DNA from: Austwickia sp039812465
GTDB taxonomy: Bacteria; Actinomycetota; Actinomycetes; Actinomycetales; Dermatophilaceae
Assembly: GCA_039812465.1 (NCBI GenBank)
Contig: JBDIAS010000131.1
Span: 1 to 9,107 of the forward strand
Length of the DNA: 9,107 nucleotides
Reading direction: 5' to 3'
This document shows, piece after piece, positions 1 through 5,561 of the stretch. The notes beneath the pieces are model-generated. The model saw only the letters and a list, made by a program, of their open reading frames with translations. It did not search any database and was not told the DNA's origin. The translations under genes and the position numbers were made by a program. The first letter of the stretch is position 1. Every line of letters begins with the position of its first letter.

Positions 1-466
1 TGGCCTCCGTGTGGTCGTCCACCAGCTCGGCGACGACGCCTCCGTCGGCGTCACGCAGCAGGCGCCGGTCCCGGACGGTCTTCAGGATCGCGACCGGCAC
101 CAACGGCTTGCTCTTGATCAGGTCGTTGAGCTCGGCGCGCAGCTCCAGCGGAACCCGCGCGGCCGATCTCCCCAGCGGGGCGTGGTGCTCGGTGCGGCTG
201 TCGCCGTCCCCCGGTGCCTTGAGGTGCCACCCCGCGTCCGCGCCGCCGGTGCGACGCCGCAGGGTGTGCCTGGCCCGCAACAAGGTGAGGTCGAGGGTGT
301 CGAGGTAGGTCGCCGTCTGCGTGAACTGGGTGGGCCCCTCCACAGACGTGACGGACGCGACACCCGTGAGGTCCGGCGAATCCCACTGGTCGGGCACCTC
401 AAACGTACGTTCGGTCTCGATCTGGATTGCGCGGTCCCTGCCGGGGACGTCCTTGTCTGCGGCCAT
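1..466 (-). CDS. CYTH-domain protein, N-terminal part (runs off left edge)
   Basis: Reading the minus strand from ATG at 466 gives 155 uninterrupted codons with no stop before the edge. Near the N terminus, IETERTFEVP resembles the CYTH opening motif ExExK. It is followed by TYLDTLDLTLLRARHTLRRR and GWHLKAPGDGDSRTEH, the typical CYTH strand order with the basic RRR and HLK tunnel residues, and by LLRDADGGVVAELVDD. CYTH proteins form the triphosphate tunnel fold that binds inorganic triphosphate or nucleotides. In actinomycetes the domain is often fused to a C-terminal CHAD domain; that fusion is an inference here because the rest lies outside the window. The lysine of ExExK is threonine in this copy (codon ACG at 404-406). 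The start is not certain: AGGGA lies 10 nt before the ATG and 4 nt before an in-frame GTG at 472. The gene is divergent from the acyl-CoA dehydrogenase. Confidence 0.85.
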   Translation of the reverse strand, partial: MAADKDVPGRDRAIQIETERTFEVPDQWDSPDLTGVASVTSVEGPTQFTQTATYLDTLDLTLLRARHTLRRRTGGADAGWHLKAPGDGDSRTEHHAPLGRSAARVPLELRAELNDLIKSKPLVPVAILKTVRDRRLLRDADGGVVAELVDDHTEA

Positions 467-611
467 GAGCACATTGTCCCTGGTCGCGATATGTCGTGCA
501 GAAGATCCCGGGGTGAACAGTTGATTACGCGTCCAGGGCCGGCCGGTGACGCGTTCGGCGTCGGCAGTAACACGTCCAGCGTCGGCGCCGCAGGAGGCGA
601 GCAGTCCGCCC

Positions 612-635
612 TGACGCGTCACGTGACGCACGTCA
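612..635. promoter_or_regulatory. Cluster of four alternating TGACG/CGTCA arms (candidate operator)
   Basis: The arms are TGACG (612-616), CGTCA (617-621), TGACG (624-628) and CGTCA (631-635). Together they make overlapping palindromes: TGACGCGTCA (612-621), the perfect 14-mer GCGTCACGTGACGC (616-629), and TGACG-CA-CGTCA (624-635). Such nested dyads are typical of binding sites for dimeric regulators. The cluster lies about 170 bp before the dehydrogenase start and 145 bp before the CYTH start, so it could act on either gene. The regulator is unknown and no regulator gene is adjacent. Confidence 0.5.
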
Positions 636-786
636 CATCCCCGCGGCATGGTGCCTGTGACCAAGATCTCTGATCATGGACATGGAGTTACCGATGAGTA
701 GCTTGACGGTATTCGGTGCACGGCACGTCCCGTACAGCTCCCGGCCCCACCCGGCGCCGCACGAGAGCAGCACCCGAGCAACCCAC

Positions 787-792
787 GGAGGG
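787..792 (+). promoter_or_regulatory. Ribosome binding site deciding the fadE5-like start
   Basis: GGAGGG lies 9 nt before ATG 802. It supports this internal start over the in-frame ATG at 676. The protein then begins MGHYKSNLRDLEFNLFE, which matches the usual N terminus of FadE5-type enzymes. Confidence 0.8.
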
Positions 793-801
793 CACGGCGA
801 C

Positions 802-2682
802 ATGGGCCACTACAAGAGCAACCTGCGCGACCTGGAGTTCAACCTCTTCGAAGTGCTGAACAGGCAGGACATCCTGGGCAGCGGTCCGTACGAGGACGTC
901 GACGTCGACACCGCCCGCGAGATCCTGGCCGAGGTCGGCCGCCTCGCGGAGAACGAGATCGCCGACAGCTTCTACGAGGGCGACCGGAACCCGCCGATCT
1001 TCGACCCCGAGGCCGGGACGGTGACGCTGCCGGAGGCGTTCAAGCGGTCCTACAAGGCCTACTGCGACGCGGGCTGGGGGATGCTCAACGCCCCCGCCGA
1101 GCTCGGCGGGACGATGGCTCCGCCCAGCCTCCAGTGGGCGGTGGCCGAGCTGATCCTCGGCGCGAACCCGGCCATCTACATGTACTCGGCCGGCTTCGGC
1201 TTCGCCCGCGTGCTGTACGAGCTGGGCACCCCGGACCAGCAGACGATGGCGCAGCACATGATCGACCGCCAGTGGGGCTCCACGATGGTGCTCACCGAGC
1301 CCGACGCGGGCTCCGACTTCGGGGCGGGCCGCACGAAGGCGATCCCGCAGCCGGACGGCACCTGGCACATCGAGGGCGTGAAACGGTTCATCACCTCGGC
1401 CGATCACGACATGACCGAGAACATCGTGCACCTCGTGCTGGCCCGCCCCGAGGGCGCCGGCCCCGGCACGAAGGGGTTGTCGCTGTTCGTGGTCCCGAAA
1501 TACCACGTGGACCTCGCCACCGGCGAGCCCGGCGAGCGCAACGGCGTCGTCATCACGAACGTCGAGCACAAGATGGGCCTGAAGGTCTCCGCCACCTGCG
1601 AGGTGCGGTTTGGGGAGAAGGAACCGGCGGTCGGCACGCTGGTCGGGGATGTCCACGACGGCACCGCGCAGATGTTCCGGGTCATCGAGTACGCGCGGAT
1701 GATGGTGGGCACCAAGGCGATCGCGACGCTGTCGACCGGCTACCTCAACGCGCTGGAGTACGCGAAGGAGCGCGTCCAGGGCGCCGACCTCACCCAGATG
1801 GCCGACAAGACCGCGCCGCGCGTGACGATCATCCACCACCCCGACGTGCGCCGGTCGCTGATGCTGCAGAAGGCGTACGCGGAGGGGCTGCGCGCCCTCG
1901 TCCTGTACGCGGCCGCCCAGCAGGACGTGGTCGAGACCTACCGGCTGGCCCACGACGGCGCCGACCCCGAGCGTAAAACGCCCGAGGACACGATCGCCCG
2001 TGTGAACGACCTGCTCCTGCCGCTGGTGAAGGGCTGCGGCTCCGAGCGGGCCTGGGTGCTGCTCGGCACCGAGTCGCTGCAGACCTACGGCGGCTCGGGC
2101 TTCCTGCAGGACTACCCGCTGGAGCAGTACATCCGCGACGCCAAGATCGACACCCTCTACGAGGGCACCACCGCGATCCAGGGCCAGGACTTCTTCTTCC
2201 GCAAGATCGTGCGCGACAAGGGGGTCGGCCTGCAGGCGCTCGCGGCGGAGATGCACAAGGTGGTGAGCGGCGGTACGGGTGAGGGCGACCCGCTCGCCGT
2301 CGAGCGGGCACTGCTGGGGACGGCGATCGGGGACATGCAGGGGATCCTGACCTACCTGATCGGCGCCGCCATGGCCTCGGACCCGCGGACCGCCGGCGAG
2401 GCCGCCGACGTGACGAACTTGTACAAGGTCGGCCAGAACACGACCCGCCTGCTGATGGCGGCCGGCGACGTCGTGATCGGCTGGCTACTGCTGCTGCAGG
2501 CGCAGGTCGCGCTGGAGAAGCTGGAGGCCGGGGCGTCGGGCTCCGACGTGGCGTTCTACACGGGCAAGGTGGCGGCGGCGCGGTTCTTCGCCCGGACCGT
2601 CCTTCCCCGGATCGCGAGCGAGCGCGCGATCGCCGAGGCCACGGACAACGCGCTGATGGAGGTGCCGGAAGAGTCCTTCTAG
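802..2682 (+). CDS. fadE5: FadE5-like acyl-CoA dehydrogenase
   Basis: This 626-residue flavoprotein should oxidise acyl-CoA thioesters to trans-2-enoyl-CoA, the first step of beta-oxidation, using FAD and passing electrons to an electron-transfer flavoprotein. The N terminus (GHYKSNLRDLEFNLFEVL) and the GDRNPPIFDPEAGTVTLPE segment strongly resemble mycobacterial FadE5 from memory. The acyl-CoA dehydrogenase signature TEPDAGSD is at residues 165-172. QTYGGSGFLQDYPLEQYIRD, followed by DTLYEGTTAIQGQDF, holds the expected catalytic base Glu454. About 150 further residues after the core match the extra C-terminal helical domain of the long (about 600 residue) FadE5 class, so the length is normal. 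The gene stands alone, divergent from the CYTH gene and convergent with the small membrane protein. FadE5 enzymes accept a broad range of chain lengths; substrate preference here is not visible. Confidence 0.9.
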   Translation: MGHYKSNLRDLEFNLFEVLNRQDILGSGPYEDVDVDTAREILAEVGRLAENEIADSFYEGDRNPPIFDPEAGTVTLPEAFKRSYKAYCDAGWGMLNAPAELGGTMAPPSLQWAVAELILGANPAIYMYSAGFGFARVLYELGTPDQQTMAQHMIDRQWGSTMVLTEPDAGSDFGAGRTKAIPQPDGTWHIEGVKRFITSADHDMTENIVHLVLARPEGAGPGTKGLSLFVVPKYHVDLATGEPGERNGVVITNVEHKMGLKVSATCEVRFGEKEPAVGTLVGDVHDGTAQMFRVIEYARMMVGTKAIATLSTGYLNALEYAKERVQGADLTQMADKTAPRVTIIHHPDVRRSLMLQKAYAEGLRALVLYAAAQQDVVETYRLAHDGADPERKTPEDTIARVNDLLLPLVKGCGSERAWVLLGTESLQTYGGSGFLQDYPLEQYIRDAKIDTLYEGTTAIQGQDFFFRKIVRDKGVGLQALAAEMHKVVSGGTGEGDPLAVERALLGTAIGDMQGILTYLIGAAMASDPRTAGEAADVTNLYKVGQNTTRLLMAAGDVVIGWLLLLQAQVALEKLEAGASGSDVAFYTGKVAAARFFARTVLPRIASERAIAEATDNALMEVPEESF

Positions 2683-2693
2683 CAGCCCACTCC

Positions 2694-2762
2694 CTGCGTC
2701 TAACCGCTCGGACCCTGCGTCCAGCCGCCCTCGCTCTGCGTCTAGCTGCTCACGCCTGCGTC
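2694..2762. repeat. Imperfect 21-bp tandem repeat between convergent genes
   Basis: CTGCGTC recurs at 2694, 2715, 2736 and 2756, spaced 21, 21 and 20 bp. The bases between are similar (CTGCGTCTAACCGCTC, CTGCGTCCAGCCGCCC, CTGCGTCTAGCTGCTC). The array starts 12 nt after the acyl-CoA dehydrogenase stop and enters the last codons of the convergent membrane-protein gene. No clear terminator hairpin was found in the gap. Confidence 0.7.
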
Positions 2763-3091
2763 GATGCCGGGCTCGCGTCCTCTGGTGCGGGCTCGGCGCG
2801 GCGCGCCGTGAGACAGGGGCCGTCCGAGACTCCCTCGGCCTTGGCCGGTGCGAGGTTGGCGGATACTCCCTCGGGCTTGGCCGGTGCGGGGTTGGCGGGC
2901 GCGGGGGCCTGGTTGCGGACCAGGCGCGGGGTCCCGAAGCGCCAGTGCAGGATCGCGGCGGCCATCGACAGCAGGCCGAGCGCCATGAGCAGGGTGCCCC
3001 AGCCGTCGTAGGCACCCTGGACCGAGGCGTAGCGGCCCAGCACGAAACGCAGGAAACCACCGGCCACGAGTAGCGCCAGCCCCAACCCCAT
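2750..3091 (-). CDS. Small two-helix membrane protein with Pro/Ala-rich tail
   Basis: This 113-residue protein has two hydrophobic segments, about residues 2-17 (GLGLALLVAGGFLRFV) and 30-48 (GWGTLLMALGLLSMAAAIL). These are joined by a short loop and followed by a basic stretch (HWRFGTPRLVRNQ), which suggests a hairpin with a cytoplasmic C-terminal tail. The tail (about residues 60-113) is Pro/Ala/Glu-rich and contains a tandem 12-residue repeat, NPAPAKPEGVSA then NLAPAKAEGVSD. AAGGGG at 3099-3104 lies 7 nt before the ATG and supports this start. The size and topology recall small actinobacterial membrane proteins of unknown function such as DUF6458, but the likeness is only general. It is convergent with the dehydrogenase. 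Function is unknown. Confidence 0.65.
   Translation of the reverse strand: MGLGLALLVAGGFLRFVLGRYASVQGAYDGWGTLLMALGLLSMAAAILHWRFGTPRLVRNQAPAPANPAPAKPEGVSANLAPAKAEGVSDGPCLTARRAEPAPEDASPASTQA
2829..2900. repeat. 36-bp tandem duplication inside the membrane-protein gene
   Basis: Unit 1 is 2829-2864 and unit 2 is 2865-2900. Both begin ACTCCCTCGG and differ at only a few bases. The period is a multiple of three, so the duplication keeps frame and encodes the repeated Ala/Pro/Glu segment of the C-terminal tail. Confidence 0.85.
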
Positions 3092-3346
3092 CGGCCCACC
3101 CCTTACGCGTACCGGATCGACCTCCGACGAGGTCGACTCCCGACCGGATCGGCCAGCAGCCGACCCAACGGGTCGCCCGACAGCCTACGGCCCGGTTCCC
3201 GACGCCCCTCTTCGATCAAGACACGGCAAGATCGACCTGGACTTGACTACAGCAGCGTCCACGCCGACGAACCGGGGTCCAGATCGACCAATCGCGCCTG
3301 CATCGAACACACGTGGTCAAAGCCTGTCTTGGTTAGCGTTGAGGTC
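3092..3346. promoter_or_regulatory. Divergent intergenic region with small dyad and direct repeat
   Basis: No gene is seen in these 255 bp. TCGACCTC (3117-3124) and GAGGTCGA (3129-3136) form an 8-bp inverted repeat around a 4-nt loop. ACCGGATCG occurs twice, at 3111-3119 and 3143-3151, flanking that dyad. This could be an operator for the membrane-protein gene, whose start lies just to the left. The right end carries the probable -10 of the PQQ dehydrogenase gene. Confidence 0.4.
3334..3339 (+). promoter_or_regulatory. Probable -10 of a leaderless promoter (PQQ dehydrogenase)
   Basis: TAGCGT fits TANNNT and is followed by 7 nt and then ATG 3347, so transcription would begin at or next to the start codon. 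The only purine-rich sequence near, GAGG at 3341-3344, is 2 nt from the ATG, too close to serve as a normal ribosome binding site. No clear -35 is seen. Confidence 0.5.
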
Positions 3347-4525
3347 ATGGCTCGCCGAACTGTGCTCACCGCTGCCCTCTTGCTGGCCCTGACCGGGTGC
3401 GCCAGCGACCCCACTCCGTCTCCCGATGCCCGGACCGGCGCCGACGGAGCCGCGTCCCCGGGTGCGCCGGGCATCGGATCCACGGACCCCGCGCAGGTCT
3501 TCAACTCGGAGCGGGTGGCCACGTTCGACGAACCCTGGGCCATGGAGTTCCTGCCCGACGGTCGCGCGCTGGTGACCCAACGCGGCGGCGAGCTGAAGCT
3601 CGTCGACGTGTCCTCCGGGGACGCTCGGACGGTGTCGGGCACGCCCGACGTGGTCCACGTCAATCAGGGCGGCCTCGGCGACGTCATCCTCTCGCCGGAC
3701 TTCGCCGCGACCCAGAACGTCTACCTGAGCTGGGCCGAGTCCGGCGACGGCGGCAGTGGCGCCGCGATCGGTCGCGCGACGCTGCGCGCCGACGGGGAGC
3801 CGCGACTGGAGGGTCTGGAGGTCATCTGGCGGCAGGAGCCCAAGACATCGGGCAACGGGCACTACGCCCATCGGATGGTGTTCAGCCCCGACGGCCGGTA
3901 CCTCTTCGTCACCTCCGGCGACCGCCAGAAGCTCGACCCGGCCCAGGACCTGGGCAACACGCTCGGCACCGTCGTGCGGCTCACCCCGGACGGTAGCGCC
4001 GCCTCCGGCAACCCGTTCGCCGACCGCGGGGGCGTCAGCGCGCAGATCTGGTCGTACGGGCACCGCAACCCGCTCGGGATCGCGTTCGACGGCGACGGAA
4101 ACCTCTGGTCGTCCGAGATGGGCCCGCAGGGCGGCGACGAGATCAACGTGATCCAGCAGGGCCGGAACTACGGCTGGCCCAAGGCGTCCAACGGCTCACA
4201 CTACGGCGGCGGCGAGATCCCGGACCACACCCAAGGCGATGGCTACGAGGCCCCGAAGGTCTGGTGGAACCCCTCGATCTCGCCGGGCAGCCTGATGATC
4301 TACTCGGGTGATCTCTTCCCGCAGTGGAAGGGTGACGCCTTCGTTGGCGCCCTCTCCGGTCGCGCGCTGATCCGCGTCGCTCTCGACGGCACGAACGCTC
4401 GCACAGCGGAGCAGTGGGATCTCGGCACCCGCGTCCGCGAGGTGGAGCAGGGGCCCGACGGGGCGATCTGGCTGCTCGCCGACGGTTCCGGTGGCGAGCT
4501 GCGCAAGCTGACGCCAAAGTCCTGA
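3347..4525 (+). CDS. PQQ-dependent aldose sugar dehydrogenase, lipoprotein
   Basis: This 392-residue protein should oxidise sugars at C1 outside the cytoplasmic membrane using pyrroloquinoline quinone. Residues 1-18 (MARRTVLTAALLLALTGC) form a lipoprotein signal with lipobox LTGC, so Cys18 would be lipidated. A Ser/Pro/Gly-rich linker leads into the beta-propeller from about residue 45. Family marks of the soluble glucose/aldose dehydrogenase group (YliI/Asd type) are GNGHYAHRMVFSPDG, where His172 and Arg176 match the H-x-x-x-R catalytic pattern, then SGDRQK, YGHRNPLGIAFDG (Tyr237-Arg240), EMGPQGGDEIN (257-267) and GRNYGWP. ATG 3347 is chosen because the signal peptide begins there and a -10 box precedes it by 7 nt; an in-frame TTG at 3329 is less likely. 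No PQQ biosynthesis genes are in the window. Confidence 0.9.
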   Translation: MARRTVLTAALLLALTGCASDPTPSPDARTGADGAASPGAPGIGSTDPAQVFNSERVATFDEPWAMEFLPDGRALVTQRGGELKLVDVSSGDARTVSGTPDVVHVNQGGLGDVILSPDFAATQNVYLSWAESGDGGSGAAIGRATLRADGEPRLEGLEVIWRQEPKTSGNGHYAHRMVFSPDGRYLFVTSGDRQKLDPAQDLGNTLGTVVRLTPDGSAASGNPFADRGGVSAQIWSYGHRNPLGIAFDGDGNLWSSEMGPQGGDEINVIQQGRNYGWPKASNGSHYGGGEIPDHTQGDGYEAPKVWWNPSISPGSLMIYSGDLFPQWKGDAFVGALSGRALIRVALDGTNARTAEQWDLGTRVREVEQGPDGAIWLLADGSGGELRKLTPKS

Positions 4526-4535
4526 CCCGACCCGA

Positions 4536-4590
4536 GGACGGACGCCGAACGCCTGACCCGGCCCGGGCACCGGGGAAACGGCGTCCGTCT
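4536..4590. terminator. Bidirectional hairpin terminator between convergent genes
   Basis: GACGGACGCCG (4537-4547) pairs perfectly with CGGCGTCCGTC (4579-4589), with one further G-U pair outside. Within the 31-nt loop, CCCGG (4557-4561) and CCGGG (4570-4574) can form an inner stem. It lies in the 77-nt gap between the two stops, so it can serve both genes. There is no U tract, which is common in high-GC actinomycetes. Confidence 0.75.
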
Positions 4591-4602
4591 GGACCGGGGA
4601 TC

Positions 4603-5433
4603 TCACCGCGGCGTGCCGCTGGACTTCGCGACGAGACGCTCCACGCTGTCGAGGATGAGCGCGAGCGAGAAGTCCACGTCGAGTCGCTGGGTGAGCACGT
4701 CGTCGTCGTAGAACCCCGCCTCCCACGTCGCGAACAGCCGGGGATACCGGGCGGGGTCGAAGTAGGTCGTCCACACAGAGGCGCGCGCCGCCCAGTACTC
4801 GTCCGCCGACTCCCCGGTGCGGGCCGCTTGGGCCTGGTCGGCGATCTCCCCGCGGGCGATACCGAACACGTACGACTCCAGCAGCTCGCTCACCCTCGCC
4901 CCGACGCCCAGCGGCAGGCCCGCGTCGCGGCCGACGTCCAGCAGGTCCTCACTGACGTCGAGCACGTGCGGTCCGGGCGGCAGCCGCCACAGGTTCGAGT
5001 GCACCAACCACGGATGGCGGCGATACATGGCGAGCGCCTCCCGGGCGTGCGCCTCGTACCGCTGCCGCCACGGCAGGCTCTTCTCGGGGCGGGATCGTTC
5101 CCCGTACGCCCGGTCGATCATCAGCTCGAACAGCTCCGACCTGCCCGGCACGTACGTGTAGAGAGACATCGCGCCCACGCCGAGGCGCCGGGCGAGACCC
5201 CGCATCGACAACGCCTCCCAGCCGTCGGCGTCCGCGAGTTCTCCCGCGGCGGCGAGAATCTCCTCCAGCGTGATCTTCGGCCGGGGCCCCCGCGTGGGCG
5301 CGGGCTGTTCGCCCCACAGCAGGTCGACGATGCGACGGCCCTCCGGCGTGCCCTCGTACGCTCCGTCGTCGGTCTCGTCGGCCATCTCATCGCCGGTCTC
5401 GTCGGTGCCCTCGTACGCTCCGTCGGGGGTCAT
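4603..5433 (-). CDS. TetR-family repressor (TetR_C_1 type) of the adjacent ABC exporter
   Basis: From ATG 5433 this is 276 residues. The helix-turn-helix domain spans about residues 54-100: ITLEEILAAAGELADADGWEALSMRGLARRLGVGAMSLYTYV, the classic TetR N-terminal pattern. The remainder (RRHPWLVHS, ESYVFGIARGE, WTTYFDPARYPRLFAT, FSLALILDSVERLV) fits the TetR_C_1 ligand-binding domain of drug-responsive repressors. The first 32 residues are acidic and repeat DGAYEGT twice (residues 4-10 and 23-29). The start is uncertain. GGAG lies 11 nt before ATG 5433. An in-frame ATG at 5385 (260 residues) and a GTG at 5454 are alternatives. It is divergent from the exporter genes, and the intergenic region carries three matching palindromes, so it probably represses both itself and the exporter. 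The inducer is unknown. Confidence 0.88.
   Translation of the reverse strand: MTPDGAYEGTDETGDEMADETDDGAYEGTPEGRRIVDLLWGEQPAPTRGPRPKITLEEILAAAGELADADGWEALSMRGLARRLGVGAMSLYTYVPGRSELFELMIDRAYGERSRPEKSLPWRQRYEAHAREALAMYRRHPWLVHSNLWRLPPGPHVLDVSEDLLDVGRDAGLPLGVGARVSELLESYVFGIARGEIADQAQAARTGESADEYWAARASVWTTYFDPARYPRLFATWEAGFYDDDVLTQRLDVDFSLALILDSVERLVAKSSGTPR
5348..5425. repeat. 21-bp exact direct repeat, offset 57 bp, in TetR N-terminal codons
   Basis: An identical 21-bp stretch occurs at 5348-5368 and 5405-5425. The offset is 19 codons and gives the repeated DGAYEGT of the protein. Each copy contains CGTACG (5355-5360 and 5412-5417), the half-site of the three operators upstream. Confidence 0.85.
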
Positions 5434-5470
5434 GGTCGGTCGCGCTCCGTTCACCGAAAGATCGTGACTG

Positions 5471-5483
5471 CGTACAGCGTACG
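5471..5483. promoter_or_regulatory. TetR operator site 1
   Basis: CGTAC-AGC-GTACG is a perfect palindrome of 5-bp arms around 3 nt, extending by one more G-C pair to 5470-5484. It sits just upstream of the exporter's likely -35 box and 38 bp from the TetR ATG. Confidence 0.7.
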
Positions 5484-5485
5484 CC

Positions 5486-5515
5486 TTGCAGACTTCGTAC
5501 GCCGTACGATAAAGT
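5486..5515 (+). promoter_or_regulatory. Probable exporter promoter
   Basis: TTGCAG (5486-5491) as -35 and TAAAGT (5510-5515) as -10 are separated by 18 nt. The start point would be near 5522-5523. Operator 2 fills the spacer, so a bound repressor would block RNA polymerase directly. Confidence 0.55.
5496..5508. promoter_or_regulatory. TetR operator site 2
   Basis: CGTAC-GCC-GTACG, a perfect palindrome extending one T-A pair to 5495-5509. It lies wholly between the -35 and -10 boxes of the proposed exporter promoter. Its centre is 25 bp from that of site 1. Confidence 0.75.
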
Positions 5516-5522
5516 TCCGCGC

Positions 5523-5561
5523 ATGATGACGTACACCGTACGCAGAAAGCCTGGTCGATGA
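5523..5561 (+). CDS. 12-codon upstream ORF overlapping the ABC ATPase start
   Basis: ATG 5523 (or 5526) opens the frame MMTYTVRRKPGR and stops at TGA 5559-5561. That stop shares ATGA with the ATPase start at 5558. The -10 box TAAAGT ends 7 nt before ATG 5523, so the transcript could begin at this codon and be translated as a leaderless message. The ATPase has only a weak ribosome binding site (AGAAAG), so coupling through the ATGA overlap is plausible. Operator 3 lies inside this small frame. No homology can be judged at this length, and the arrangement may be chance. Confidence 0.35.
   Translation: MMTYTVRRKPGR
5530..5542. promoter_or_regulatory. TetR operator site 3
   Basis: CGTAC-ACC-GTACG, a perfect palindrome downstream of the likely transcription start and within the 12-codon upstream ORF. 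Its centre is 34 bp from that of site 2. Confidence 0.7.

Larger units (their letters stand above)
467..801. promoter_or_regulatory. Divergent intergenic region between CYTH gene and fadE5-like gene
   Basis: This 335-bp stretch holds no convincing gene. It must contain promoters for both flanking genes. Its most striking content is the palindrome cluster at 612-635. A GTCACA (632-637) and TGTGAC (656-661) pair forms a further spaced inverted repeat. TTGACG at 703-708 looks like a -35 box, but no good -10 lies 16-19 nt downstream. The frame of the dehydrogenase stays open back to an ATG at 676. That 42-residue extension is low in family resemblance and has no ribosome binding site, so it is treated as untranslated leader. 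Confidence 0.6.

Noticed and set aside
11..673. 220-codon plus-strand open frame
   Set aside because: Its left two thirds oppose the CYTH coding frame and the remainder has no domain or ribosome binding site.
656..676. CRP/GlxR-like site beginning TGTGA
   Set aside because: The second half-site does not match TCACA at the required spacing.
676..801. 42-residue N-terminal extension of the acyl-CoA dehydrogenase
   Set aside because: It has no ribosome binding site and no family likeness, whereas GGAGGG precedes ATG 802, where the conserved N terminus begins.
688..2256. 522-codon open frame on the minus strand
   Set aside because: It lies wholly antisense to the well-supported acyl-CoA dehydrogenase. 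Its Arg/His/Val/Gly/Asp-rich product shows no family resemblance, as expected from high-GC shadow frames.
2485..3099. 204-codon minus-strand frame with LDAGSER-like heptads
   Set aside because: It overlaps the 3' end of the dehydrogenase and is out of frame with the credible membrane protein. The heptads simply reflect the 21-bp DNA repeat.
3317..4063. 248-codon minus-strand frame
   Set aside because: It is antisense to the PQQ dehydrogenase and of atypical composition with no recognisable motif.
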